Shown here in pieces: positions 24,279 through 33,210 of a stretch of DNA of 33,566 nt. This DNA is from Akkermansia muciniphila (GTDB lineage: Bacteria > Verrucomicrobiota > Verrucomicrobiia > Verrucomicrobiales > Akkermansiaceae), in the NCBI GenBank assembly GCA_945883695.1, contig CAMCYK010000040.1, positions 1-33,566 of the forward strand, given 5' to 3'. The notes beneath the pieces were generated by a model, which had not been told where the DNA came from, ran no database searches, and saw only the letters and a program-made list of their open reading frames with translations. Position 1 is the first letter of the stretch. Every line of letters starts with the position of its first letter. The position numbers were made by a program, and so were the translations under genes.

Positions 24279-27200
24279 ATGAAAACCCGTCTCCTCGCGA
24301 TTGCGCTGTTGTTGGCCACGGTGCCTCACTTGCTCGCCGCCGACCCCGTCCCGCCGCCCTTGCTGGAGATCTCCTCCGGCCTCCCCGGCCAGCAGGTGCG
24401 CCTTGAATGGCCCGCCGAAGCAGGCCTCCGCTATCTCGTTGAGAAGTCCACTTCGCTTGCCCCGGCCGATGGCACCGCGGCCGGCCCTTGGGCCCCGGTC
24501 GCCCTGGTCGAGGCCACTTCCTCGGAAGCCGTCTGGCTCGATCCCGAGCCGACGACCACCCGCGCTTTCTATCGCATCTCCGTCCCCGGGGCGGAAATAT
24601 TCTCACTCTCCCCGCCGCTGCTTTCCACCACCGGCGGCACCCTCCTCGTCACCGGCCAGCGACTTCCGGCCGGCAGCTCGCTCACGCTGGAAATCACCGG
24701 ACTCGGGCAAGTCTCGGCACCGCTCGAACTCCTTGCGCCCGGCCATTGGCGGGCCGTGTTCTCGTTCACGCCACCCCTTAGCGCCGGAGTGCATATCACG
24801 AGCGTCACCTGCACCGACGGCAGCGGTCTCGCCCTCGCCACCGCCGGCCAAGTCATCACCGTCACCGAATCCGGACGCGCCACGGACGCGCCGTCATCCG
24901 TCCCGCCCGCCGCCCCGGTGATCCCGACACTCGACAGCTCCAACCCCATCCCGGGCATCGGCATCGTGGTGAAAAGAAACAAGGGCTTGAGCCGCATCGC
25001 TTCCGGCGGGGGTGACGATTGCGACGACCGGGACGAATTCCCCCTCTCGGGTCTCATGCCCGCGGCGAACTTCCTCGCCATCAAGACCAAAGGCACCGGG
25101 GCAGACGCAAACCGCGTCTTCTCTCAAGGCCCAGACGACGACGGCGACGGCGACGACAGCCTCTCGCTGCCGTCCGCCGCCCGGATGGCCATCAAAACCA
25201 AGGGCACCGGCGCCGCCCACGGCAGGATTTCACCCGCCGCCTCCAGCCTCCCCGGCGAAGTCGCCTTCCACACCTGCCCGATCGAGGTCGTCTCCCCCGC
25301 CGGTCCCTCGCTGGCCTGGGTCTGCACCTATCGCTCGATGGTCCCCATCTCCTCGGGCCATGGTCCCGGCTGGGATTTCTCTTACAATATCTCGATCACG
25401 CCGATCCCCGCCAACTCCGGCAATCAGGCCCCGCGCCTGCTGATCCGCGATGGAGGCGGACGTGCCGACGTCTTCCACCGCCAGCCCGACGGCAGCTACC
25501 GTTGCGACGGGCTGTTCCGCGAAGGCCGTTTCACCGGTAATACTTTCACCCTCACCTTTGCCGACACCGGCACCTGGAATTTCCTGCCGCTCGATGGCTC
25601 CCCCGCATCCGGTAAGATCTCGACCATCACCAGCCGCCACGGATTGTCCCTCACTTGCATTTACGATACCTCCGGCCTGCTCAGCCAGGTCAGCGATTCC
25701 TCCGGCGGCCGACTCTCCGTCAGATGGTCCCCCACCGGGCAAATCTCCAGCGTTTCCGACCAAACCGGCCGCAGTGTCCAGTTCACGGCCTTCGGCGGCG
25801 AACCGGGCGGCAACCCTGGCGACCTGAAATCCATCTCCAGTCCGCGGCTTCCCGGCATCCCGTCCCTTGTCGGTGATCTCTCCTTCACCTACTCCAGCGG
25901 CTCCGCCGACCCCCGGCTCAACCACAACCTGCTTTCGATCACCGCCGGGGCCAACCGCCTGGTCGAGGCCTACACCTATTCGGGCAGCAGCAACCCCACC
26001 GACATCGCCTACGACACCTGCACCGGCAACAACCGCCATCGCATCGCCGGTGAAGCAGGCCCCGACCACCGCACTCACTTCGAGACCCTGCCTTCCGGCG
26101 ACTACCTGATGAGCGAGCTCGATGAAGTCGGCCGCCTCACCCACACCACCTTCGACCGCCTCCACCGCGCCCGATCCGTCCGCCAGTTCACCGGTTTCGC
26201 CCCTCCCGGCGTGCTTCCCGTCGCCGCCCCGCTCAGCGGGAAAATCCGCCCCGGCGACCCGGATTTCTTCGAAACCACCTTCGCCTGGAATGCCGATCAC
26301 CTCTGCACCCGCGTCACCCACCCGGACGGCACCAAGGAAGCCATCACCCACGACCGCGAACTTCGCCCCGGCTGCCCCGTCACCGAGCGCGGGAATCCCC
26401 GCATCTTCACCCTCACCTCACCGCTCGGCGAAGTCCGCAGCGTGTCGTGCGACTACCTGCCCCGCTTCGGCACCACCGAATCCGCCCGCCCCGGCAATCC
26501 GATCAAAGGCATGACCGTGAAAGGCGGCAGAAACCCGGGCGGCGACATTGTTCACCAGAACCGCCCCGGCAATCCGATCAAAGGCATGATCATCAAAGGC
26601 GGCAGAAACCCGGGCGGCGACGTCGTTGCCGTGGTCCGGTCGTCCGGCAACGTCGACCAGGACTGCGACGGCATTTCGGAGGATGCCGCTCTGCTCTCGA
26701 AGAAGGGTTATGACTACTATCAGGCGCAATCCGATCTCAAATCCTCCGCCACCTGCCTCCTCGCCCCGCCCGCACCGTCGTTCCTTGATCCCGTGGACGA
26801 CGATTGCGATGGCGATGACCCCTCCGCGATCGTTGCCTTCCTGAGCAAGAAGGGCTACGACTACTATCAGACAAGGTCCGGCTGCAGCTTCGTCACCCGC
26901 GTTCTCACCTCGCACGGCCAGACCTTCGCGTGGTCGCACAACGAGCGTGGAGACATCGTCAGCCGCAGCAGCCCGATCCCCGGCCAAGGCACGCTTTTCC
27001 AATATCTGCCCGACGGCCGTTGCCGCTCCGTGACCGAACTCAATGGCAATGGAGTCCCCATGGAAGTGACCATCGCCCACGGCCCCGGCGGCATCAGCGG
27101 CGTCACCCGCCAGCGCGGCGGCGCCCCCTCTCTCACCACCACCTTCGTTCGCGACGATCTCAACCGGATCACGCACATCTCCGATCCGCTCTCCCGGCAG

Positions 27201-30200
27201 TGGATCCTCAGCTACAGCCCGGAGGGCCTCTGCACCCAGGTCAGTTCCCCGCCCGTACCCGCGCCGATCGTCCTGAAACTCGCCTACGACCCCGCCGGCG
27301 AGCTCGCCCGCTGCGACCTCGACCACCTCGACGCCGCCGGCGCACCCGTCACGGCAAACCCGGCCTACTCCACCTTCATCGTCCGCAACACCCGCGGCCG
27401 CCTGCTCCGGATCGCTCGGGAAGAACGCCCGGTCGATGGCTCCTCCACCCTCGATCCCGCCACCCTCGGCATCGAGAATTTCAGCGCCATCGATATCACC
27501 TACGACGCCTCCGGGGCCTGCATCGCCCTCACCACCCCCGCCGCCTGCCGCGGCCAGACGACCGACGCCGTCACTTCCTTCGTCCTCGACGAGCGCCGCC
27601 TGCTCCATCGCCGTGTCGACGGCGGACTCGGAAATCCCGACGCGGTCACCACCGAGCATGACTACAGTCCGCGCGGGGCCCTCACCCGCATCGCCACCAT
27701 CGCGTCCGGGGTTCCCAGCCCCCCAACGCTCTACGCTTACGATGGCTTCAATCGACTGGCATCGGTCACCGATCCGATGGGCAATCAAAGCACCTTCGAG
27801 TATCTTCAGGACGGCTCGGTCATCACCGAGCATTTCGGCGAGCTGATCGACGCACCCGGCGATAGCAACAACATCCTGCTCGCCCGCAGCACCGTCCGCA
27901 CCCGCGGCGGAAGGGAGCAGTGCGACGATAGGGATCCGGTCCACAGCGGCGCGCTCTTCACCCGCCACTACGCCCACGTCGACACCCAGATGGTCGAGCG
28001 TTTCACTCCCGGCTCCAGCGCCCCCGCCGTCCTTGAAACCACCACCGTCCACCGCTCCCCCGCCGGACTGGTCACCCACATCGTTTGCAACGGTGACACC
28101 CGGGGCAGCTACGAATACGACGATCTCTTCCGCCTCGTCGGCATCTCCGATGGTTCCTGCACCCTGTCCTTCACCCTCGACGGAAACGACCGCCTGGTGG
28201 TCTGCGGCCGGACCGACCATTTCCGCGCCGCCGGAATTCCCGACAAGGCCTTCACCACCACCTGCGTCCGCGACGCCCTCGGCCGTGTCACCGCCTGCAC
28301 CGACGGCGCCGGCAATACGACCCTCGCCACCTTCGACTCCCTCGGCCGGACCACCTCCCTCACCCGGCCCGGCCGCGCCACGGTCCACCACGCGTACGAC
28401 GGCACCTCCGCCACCGGAGATCCCGTGAGCGTGCTGGTCACCTGCGACGTTTCCGGCACCGGTACCGCCGAAGTTCTTTCCAGCTCGCTCGTCCGCAACG
28501 GCGAACTCCGCCGCACCACCGACTCCTACGGTCATAGTACCCTCTACACCTACGACGCCCTCCATCGCCTCACCCGCTGCGACTTGCCGGACGGCACCTT
28601 TTCCACCACCCGCTACGACAGCCGCGGTTTCGAACGGCAGGCCGTGCTGCTGGACCGGCGGGTTCACCAGCTCGGGCACGACGCCCTCGGCCGGATCACC
28701 ACCTCCACCTGGAGCGACCTCCCCGCGGGCGTCCTCCCGGTGGGCCCTTCCACCTTTGTCCACGACGGGCTCGGCCGCCTTGTCAGCACCACCCAGGACG
28801 GCTCCACCCTGTCCTTCACCTATGATTCCTGCGGCAACCCGCTGACCGAAACGTCGAATATTCTCAACGTCCAGCGCACCGTCCAGCGCAGCTTCAGCCA
28901 CCGCGGCCGCACCGGCATCACCTATCCCGACGGCCGCCGCTTCGTGGAAAGCCGGGGTGCCCTGGGCGAGTTGCTTGCCATCTCCGCCGTCGATCCCGTC
29001 GGCGCGCCCGTGCAACCGCCGGTCGTCGCCTACAGCCACGTCGGCCAGCGCGTCCACACCGCCACCCAGGCCAATGGAACCGTCACCACCCACACCTATC
29101 GCGGCGATGCCGACGTCACCACGGACCATTCCTTCGACAGCTGCATCCGCACCGTCACCCGCGACGCCTCCTCGGCGGTGCTGTCCGATGTCGCCGTCTT
29201 CCGCTCGCCCGACCAGTCGCCGGTCCGCTGCGAATCGCTCTTCAGTTCCGCCGCCGACGGCCCCGGCCGCTTCCAGACCTTCAGCCACGATGCCTTGGGA
29301 CGCCGCCTCTCCTGCCTCACCGAGCGCCGCGAGGTCACCGGCGGCCCCCTGATTGTGGAAGACAATGTCGCCTATACCCTCGACCTCGAAGGCCGCCGCC
29401 AGCTCGCCACCGGCGGCCAGGATCCGGGCCCCTATTCGCAGAACAGCAAGATCCCTCCGGGCGACCAGCAGATGGGCCAGTATTCCACCTGGCCGGGCGG
29501 TGACCTGATTTGGGATGACACCGGCAATCTCAAATCGATCCACCGCGGTTCCGTCATGCAGGTTTCCTCCTATGATGCCGAGGGCCGCTTCGTCGCGTGC
29601 GACAATCCGCTCACCGGCACGCCCGTGTGCAGGGTCACCTACGATGCCCTCGGCCGCACCTCCAGTCTCACCGTTCACCGCGGCGGCGGCCTGCCAGCGG
29701 TCACCACCCGTTTCCTTTACGACGGACTCTTCTGCATTCAGGAACTCACCGATCCCGGCGGCACCGGCCCGCTCGAGCCCGCCCTCACCTTCGTCAGCGC
29801 CGGCGGTCTCAAAGTCTGCATCTCCACCCGCGACGGCAGCCTCTACTACCCGCACTCGTCAGGTGGTTCCCACCGCTACGGAGACGGGGGCGGCGGCGAC
29901 ATCACCTACATCGGCCCCTGCGATGCCAGCTTCACGGCGATGACCGGCTCCAACGGCGCGGTGGTCGAACGCATCGCGTATGACGACGCGTGCAAGCCGG
30001 TCTTCCTCGACGGCAGCGGCCAGCCCACGCCCTCCGGAACCTCCATTGGCCCGCTCCGCTGGATGACCCCGGAAAGCATCTGGGAAGCCGGCTCCGGGCT
30101 CTACCTTTGCCCCGACGGCACCTTCTGCCCGGACTTCGCGTCCGCGGCGTCCTCCCTCATGGGCGGCGGCCACGTCACCGTGCTCAAGGCTGCCGCCAAG

Positions 30201-30440
30201 GGCGAGCCTGCCAGCGGCCAGGCCACCGGCAGACGGTGCCACAGCCCCTTCGGGATTGCCCCGGGTCTTGGAGAAGGCTCCGGCGGCATGGCCACCGGCA
30301 AGCGCACCCACGGCCTCCCCACCGGCCGCCGCGGTCACGTCACCGTCCTCAAGGCCGCCGCCACCGGTGGCGGCGGCGGCAGCAGCGGCTCGAAGGGCGG
30401 GGATCACAACTCCACCCGCTCGAACAAGACCGCCAGTTGA
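24279..30440 (+). CDS. Large secreted RHS/YD-repeat protein with repeated non-YD peptide cassettes
   Basis: The 2053-residue protein has a signal peptide (LLAIALLLATVPHLLAA). A beta domain with LRYLVEKSTSL...FYRIS (about 30-105), common in verrucomicrobial exported proteins, precedes an IPT/TIG-like domain (about 106-200). An RHS N-region (about 335-420; AWVCTYRSM, GHGPGWDFSY) leads into a long YD-repeat shell (to about 1930; for example YDALHRLTRCDLPDGT, YDALGRTSSLTVHR). The core ending is degenerate (LRWMTPESIWEAGSGLYLCPD) and no recognisable toxin follows, only a Gly/Lys/Arg-rich tail. Between YD blocks lie unusual peptides, each present twice: AIKTKGTGA (267, 304), LSKKGYDYYQ (806, 855), CDDRD (248, 1215), GHVTVLKAAA (1964, 2019), and a 25-residue tandem pair at 737-783. 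It converges with tex, 18 bp between stops. Confidence 0.9.
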   Translation: MKTRLLAIALLLATVPHLLAADPVPPPLLEISSGLPGQQVRLEWPAEAGLRYLVEKSTSLAPADGTAAGPWAPVALVEATSSEAVWLDPEPTTTRAFYRISVPGAEIFSLSPPLLSTTGGTLLVTGQRLPAGSSLTLEITGLGQVSAPLELLAPGHWRAVFSFTPPLSAGVHITSVTCTDGSGLALATAGQVITVTESGRATDAPSSVPPAAPVIPTLDSSNPIPGIGIVVKRNKGLSRIASGGGDDCDDRDEFPLSGLMPAANFLAIKTKGTGADANRVFSQGPDDDGDGDDSLSLPSAARMAIKTKGTGAAHGRISPAASSLPGEVAFHTCPIEVVSPAGPSLAWVCTYRSMVPISSGHGPGWDFSYNISITPIPANSGNQAPRLLIRDGGGRADVFHRQPDGSYRCDGLFREGRFTGNTFTLTFADTGTWNFLPLDGSPASGKISTITSRHGLSLTCIYDTSGLLSQVSDSSGGRLSVRWSPTGQISSVSDQTGRSVQFTAFGGEPGGNPGDLKSISSPRLPGIPSLVGDLSFTYSSGSADPRLNHNLLSITAGANRLVEAYTYSGSSNPTDIAYDTCTGNNRHRIAGEAGPDHRTHFETLPSGDYLMSELDEVGRLTHTTFDRLHRARSVRQFTGFAPPGVLPVAAPLSGKIRPGDPDFFETTFAWNADHLCTRVTHPDGTKEAITHDRELRPGCPVTERGNPRIFTLTSPLGEVRSVSCDYLPRFGTTESARPGNPIKGMTVKGGRNPGGDIVHQNRPGNPIKGMIIKGGRNPGGDVVAVVRSSGNVDQDCDGISEDAALLSKKGYDYYQAQSDLKSSATCLLAPPAPSFLDPVDDDCDGDDPSAIVAFLSKKGYDYYQTRSGCSFVTRVLTSHGQTFAWSHNERGDIVSRSSPIPGQGTLFQYLPDGRCRSVTELNGNGVPMEVTIAHGPGGISGVTRQRGGAPSLTTTFVRDDLNRITHISDPLSRQWILSYSPEGLCTQVSSPPVPAPIVLKLAYDPAGELARCDLDHLDAAGAPVTANPAYSTFIVRNTRGRLLRIAREERPVDGSSTLDPATLGIENFSAIDITYDASGACIALTTPAACRGQTTDAVTSFVLDERRLLHRRVDGGLGNPDAVTTEHDYSPRGALTRIATIASGVPSPPTLYAYDGFNRLASVTDPMGNQSTFEYLQDGSVITEHFGELIDAPGDSNNILLARSTVRTRGGREQCDDRDPVHSGALFTRHYAHVDTQMVERFTPGSSAPAVLETTTVHRSPAGLVTHIVCNGDTRGSYEYDDLFRLVGISDGSCTLSFTLDGNDRLVVCGRTDHFRAAGIPDKAFTTTCVRDALGRVTACTDGAGNTTLATFDSLGRTTSLTRPGRATVHHAYDGTSATGDPVSVLVTCDVSGTGTAEVLSSSLVRNGELRRTTDSYGHSTLYTYDALHRLTRCDLPDGTFSTTRYDSRGFERQAVLLDRRVHQLGHDALGRITTSTWSDLPAGVLPVGPSTFVHDGLGRLVSTTQDGSTLSFTYDSCGNPLTETSNILNVQRTVQRSFSHRGRTGITYPDGRRFVESRGALGELLAISAVDPVGAPVQPPVVAYSHVGQRVHTATQANGTVTTHTYRGDADVTTDHSFDSCIRTVTRDASSAVLSDVAVFRSPDQSPVRCESLFSSAADGPGRFQTFSHDALGRRLSCLTERREVTGGPLIVEDNVAYTLDLEGRRQLATGGQDPGPYSQNSKIPPGDQQMGQYSTWPGGDLIWDDTGNLKSIHRGSVMQVSSYDAEGRFVACDNPLTGTPVCRVTYDALGRTSSLTVHRGGGLPAVTTRFLYDGLFCIQELTDPGGTGPLEPALTFVSAGGLKVCISTRDGSLYYPHSSGGSHRYGDGGGGDITYIGPCDASFTAMTGSNGAVVERIAYDDACKPVFLDGSGQPTPSGTSIGPLRWMTPESIWEAGSGLYLCPDGTFCPDFASAASSLMGGGHVTVLKAAAKGEPASGQATGRRCHSPFGIAPGLGEGSGGMATGKRTHGLPTGRRGHVTVLKAAATGGGGGSSGSKGGDHNSTRSNKTAS
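25077..25214 (+). repeat. Duplicated peptide AIKTKGTGA inside the RHS gene
   Basis: Two identical nine-residue peptides are encoded at 25077-25103 and 25188-25214. Four codons differ between the copies and all four changes are synonymous (aag/aaa, aaa/aag, ggg/ggc, gca/gcc). Between them lies an acidic DDDGDGDD stretch. Confidence 0.85.
26486..26627 (+). repeat. 75-bp tandem duplication in the RHS gene
   Basis: Two units start exactly 75 bp apart at 26486 and 26561 and match over about 67 bp with five mismatches, changing three amino acids. Each encodes RPGNPIKGM-x-x-KGGRNPGGD-x-V. The period is a multiple of three, so the frame is kept. The near-identity suggests a recent duplication. Confidence 0.9.
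26694..26870 (+). repeat. Duplicated peptide LSKKGYDYYQ inside the RHS gene
   Basis: Identical ten-residue peptides are encoded at 26694-26723 and 26841-26870, with four codon differences, all synonymous. Each is preceded by a Cys/Asp motif, DQDCDG at residue 793 and DDDCDG at residue 840. Confidence 0.85.
30168..30362 (+). repeat. Duplicated C-terminal motif GHVTVLKAAA in the RHS gene
   Basis: The ten-residue peptide is encoded at about 30168-30197 and 30333-30362 with three synonymous codon differences. Between the copies are three short TG(R/K)R motifs (ATGRRCH, ATGKRTHG, PTGRRGH). This lies beyond the degenerate RHS core, where other RHS proteins carry variable tips. Confidence 0.8.
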
Positions 30441-30458
30441 GCTCCGGACCAGCGGCGG

Positions 30459-32774
30459 CTACTTTTTCTTCGCCTGATTCAGCGCCTGGCTGAACCAGTC
30501 GTTGGTCCCACCGCCCTGCGGCGGCCGGGAATCGCGGCGCGGCTCCGGCCGCGAGCCCCGGTTGTCGCCACCGCCACCGCCACCGGCCGGCGCGCGGCGC
30601 GGCTCGAGGTCCGGCTTCGATTTCATCGAAAGCGAGATGCGGTTCCGCGGGAGGTCCACCTCCATCACCGTGACCTGCACCTTCTGCCCGACCTTCACCA
30701 CCTCGCTGGCGTCGCGGATGAAATGATCCGCCAATTGGCTGACATGCACCAGTCCGTCCTGATGGACGCCGACATCGACGAAGGCCCCGAAGGCGGCGAC
30801 GTTGGTGACGATGCCGGGCAATTTCATGCCCGCTTTCAAGTCGGTCGGCTTCTCGACGCCCTCGGCGAACGAGAACAGCTCGAACTGCTTGCGCGGGTCG
30901 CGGCCCGGCTTGGCGAGCTCGGAAAGGATGTCCTGCAGCGTCGGCAAGCCGACGTCGCCGTCGACATACTTCTTGAGGTCGATCTTCTTGCGCAGCGCCT
31001 CGTTGGTCATCAGGTCGGCGACCGCGCAGCCGGCATCGGCCGCCATCCGCTCGACCAATGGATACCGCTCGGGGTGGACCGACGAGGCATCGAGCGGGTG
31101 CTTGCTGTCGCGGATCCGCAGGAAGCCGGCCGCTTGTTCGAAGGCCTTCTCGCCGAGCCGCGGGACCTTCTTCAACTCGTCGCGCGACGTGAAGCCGCCC
31201 TTCTCGGTACGGAAGGCGACGATGTTCTCGGCCAGCGAGGCGTTGAGGCCGGAAACATAGGCGAGGAGCTGCTTCGACGCGGTGTTGAGCTCGACCCCGA
31301 CCGCGTTCACCGAGTTGGTCACGGTGTCGTCGAGGCTCGCCTTGAGCGCGCGCTGGTCGACATCGTGCTGGTACTGCCCCACCCCGATCGCCTTCGGGTC
31401 GATCTTCACCAGTTCCGCCAGCGGGTCCATCAGGCGGCGGCCGATGCTGACCGCGCCGCGGACCGTGACGTCTTCATTCGGGAACTCTTCGCGGGCGACA
31501 TCGGAGGCCGAGTAAACGGACGCGCCCGACTCGTTGACCATGATCACCGGGATCGAGGACGGTAGATTGAGTTTCTTCACGAAGGCCTCGGTCTCGCGGC
31601 TGGCGGTGCCATTGCCGATGGCGATTGCCTCGATCTTATGCTTCCCGATCAAGCCGGTGAGTTCCACCGCGGCTTCATACATCTGGTTGTTCGAGCCGGC
31701 GGTCGCGTAAAGCACCGTGTGGTGGAGCAGCGCGCCCTGGGCATCCAGCACCACGGTCTTGCAGCCGGTGCGGAAGGCCGGGTCGATCGCCAGCGTGCGC
31801 TTGCGGCCGAGCGGCGAGGCCAGCAGCAGTTCGCGGAAGTTGTCGGCGAAGACTCGGATCGCGGTCTCGTCCGCCGCCTTCTTGCCGGCGAGGCGCATCT
31901 CGGTTTCCATCGAGGGCATGAGGAGCCGCTTGCAGCCGTCTTCCACCGCGAGGCGGACCTGCTCGGCGGCCGGGCCGCGGCCGGTGACCCACTCGGGCTC
32001 GGCGAGGCGGCTGACGCGGTCGAGCGGGACCTCGATCCGCAGGATCAGGAAGCTCTCCTTCTCGCCGCGACGGATGGCGAGCATGCGGTGGGACGGGATC
32101 GTTTTGAACGGCTCGCTCCACTCGAAGTAGTCGCGGTATTTCGCCGCCTCGGGGTCGCTGTCTTTCCCATACATCACCTTCGAGGCCACGGTCGCCTCCT
32201 CCTCGTAAATCCGCCGCACCCGGCCGCGCAGCGCGGCATCGTCGGCCACCCGCTCGGCGATGATGTCGCGGGCCCCGGCCAGCGCGTCCTTGGCGTCGGG
32301 GACTTCCTTCTCCGCATCGACATACTTCGCCGCCTCATCCACCGGATCCGCGGCCTGGTGGGCGAGCAGCCAGTCGGCAAGCGGTTCGAGACCCTTCTCC
32401 TTCGCCTTGGTCGCCCGGGTGACGCGCTTCGGCCGGAACGGCGCGAAGATGTCCTCCAGCACCGTCATCGTCAGCGCGGCATCGATCTTCTTCTTCAGCT
32501 CGGGTGTCAGCAGGTTGCGTTCTTCGAGCGACTTGAGAATCGAAACGCGACGACCATCGAGTTCGGCAAGCTGCACCATCCGGTCGCGCACGGCCTGGAT
32601 CTGCACTTCATCGAGCGAGCCGGTGGCCTCCTTGCGGTAGCGGGAAATGAAGGGCACCGTCGCGCCTTCTGCTAGCAGCTTGGCGGTCGCGGCAGCGGAA
32701 CTGGCGGAAATGCCAAGCTCCTTGGAAATGGTCGCAATGTGCAGGGCGGCTGCTTCGTTCGGGACGTCACTCAT
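30459..32774 (-). CDS. tex: Tex-family S1 RNA-binding transcription accessory protein
   Basis: The 771-residue protein has the full Tex layout and normal length. The N-terminal helical Tex domain contains AEGATVPFISRYRKEATGSLD (about 32-52), a near-invariant Tex segment. A YqgF/RNase H-like domain (about 320-445; LAIDPAFRTGCKTVVLD, AIAIGNGTASRETEAFV) and helix-hairpin-helix motifs (about 488-558; VNTASKQLLAYVSGLN, KVPRLGEKAFEQAAGFLRI) follow. An S1 domain (about 645-718; GIVTNVAAFGAFVDVGVHQDGLVHVS) precedes a Gly/Arg/Pro-rich tail. Tex binds nucleic acid and contacts the transcription machinery in bacteria where it has been studied. The ATG at 32774 gives the standard N-terminus. It is convergent with the RHS gene and divergent from the tail-end gene of the window. 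Confidence 0.95.
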   Translation of the reverse strand: MSDVPNEAAALHIATISKELGISASSAAATAKLLAEGATVPFISRYRKEATGSLDEVQIQAVRDRMVQLAELDGRRVSILKSLEERNLLTPELKKKIDAALTMTVLEDIFAPFRPKRVTRATKAKEKGLEPLADWLLAHQAADPVDEAAKYVDAEKEVPDAKDALAGARDIIAERVADDAALRGRVRRIYEEEATVASKVMYGKDSDPEAAKYRDYFEWSEPFKTIPSHRMLAIRRGEKESFLILRIEVPLDRVSRLAEPEWVTGRGPAAEQVRLAVEDGCKRLLMPSMETEMRLAGKKAADETAIRVFADNFRELLLASPLGRKRTLAIDPAFRTGCKTVVLDAQGALLHHTVLYATAGSNNQMYEAAVELTGLIGKHKIEAIAIGNGTASRETEAFVKKLNLPSSIPVIMVNESGASVYSASDVAREEFPNEDVTVRGAVSIGRRLMDPLAELVKIDPKAIGVGQYQHDVDQRALKASLDDTVTNSVNAVGVELNTASKQLLAYVSGLNASLAENIVAFRTEKGGFTSRDELKKVPRLGEKAFEQAAGFLRIRDSKHPLDASSVHPERYPLVERMAADAGCAVADLMTNEALRKKIDLKKYVDGDVGLPTLQDILSELAKPGRDPRKQFELFSFAEGVEKPTDLKAGMKLPGIVTNVAAFGAFVDVGVHQDGLVHVSQLADHFIRDASEVVKVGQKVQVTVMEVDLPRNRISLSMKSKPDLEPRRAPAGGGGGGDNRGSRPEPRRDSRPPQGGGTNDWFSQALNQAKKK

Positions 32775-33185
32775 GGTCGGACGGCGAAACTACAGCCTCC
32801 CCCGGAGCGGTGGCAAGCAGCGGGAAATTGCAAGGCCAAGTCGCGCAATTTTTCCAACCGCATGCTTCCGAGCCGCCTTCAGGGCCACACTGCCGATTCT
32901 CCCGTGAAAAAAGGGCGGTGACCGAAAAATTGAGACCGCCGCGGTCGGGAAAATGGAAGCACTGCCGCTTCCCGAACCGGTCTTTCCTCTCTCCGCCCGC
33001 GGCAACTTGTTTCACCAAGATGAAGCCCCTGGCGACGCCGGTCAGACCCTCCGGCCACCGCTCGCAGCCTCTCAGGCCGGCGACGGCGAAGCACTTTTGC
33101 AATTGCTGCACGCGAGGATCAACGAATCCGGCACCGACCACTTGACCTTCGCAATCCGCTGCCATTCCTCAGCCGAGGGCCCGAT
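32775..33185. other. 411-bp spacer between divergent tex and the TolB/TPR-type gene
   Basis: No known gene is recognised here. The left half includes A/T-rich patches (gcaatttttcc near 32845, gaaaaaaggg near 32904) and an imperfect inverted repeat GGCGGT/ACCGCC around 32915-32941 that could serve tex regulation. The right half holds a weak 85-residue frame, listed separately. The promoters of tex (leftward) and of the downstream gene (rightward) should lie here, but no clear -35/-10 pair was seen. Confidence 0.5.
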
Positions 33186-33210
33186 TTGGAAAACCACCGC
33201 GACTCAGTGA
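32953..33210 (+). CDS. Possible small ORF of 85 residues, unknown
   Basis: The frame starts with ATG and ends in TGA at 33208-33210, overlapping a possible GTG start of the next gene (GTGA at 33207-33210). Such four-base overlaps suggest translational coupling. Third-position GC (about 71 percent by hand count) is above the local background but below that of clear genes in this window. The product, MEALPLPEP...TTATQ, has no signal peptide, membrane segment or recognised motif. It could be a chance frame. Confidence 0.25.
   Translation: MEALPLPEPVFPLSARGNLFHQDEAPGDAGQTLRPPLAASQAGDGEALLQLLHARINESGTDHLTFAIRCHSSAEGPIWKTTATQ

Noticed and set aside
26486-26627. Two direct repeats considered as a CRISPR or mobile element
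   Set aside because: There are only two in-frame coding copies, adjacent without spacers, and no cas genes or inverted ends.
26418-29855. Very long minus-strand frame antisense to the RHS gene
   Set aside because: It mirrors the GC-rich codon pattern of the RHS gene, is Gly/Ala/Glu-rich and has no recognisable domain; the plus strand encodes clear YD repeats.
30168-30362. Possible relation of the ATGKRTHG/GHVTVLK tail to Hcp or phage tail-tube proteins
   Set aside because: The likeness is limited to a few residues (TGKRxH followed by a hydrophobic strand). No complete Hcp-like fold is visible and no other secretion-tube gene is present.
30723-32675. Two long plus-strand frames antisense to tex
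   Set aside because: tex is complete and well conserved on the minus strand; the opposite frames lack any family signature.
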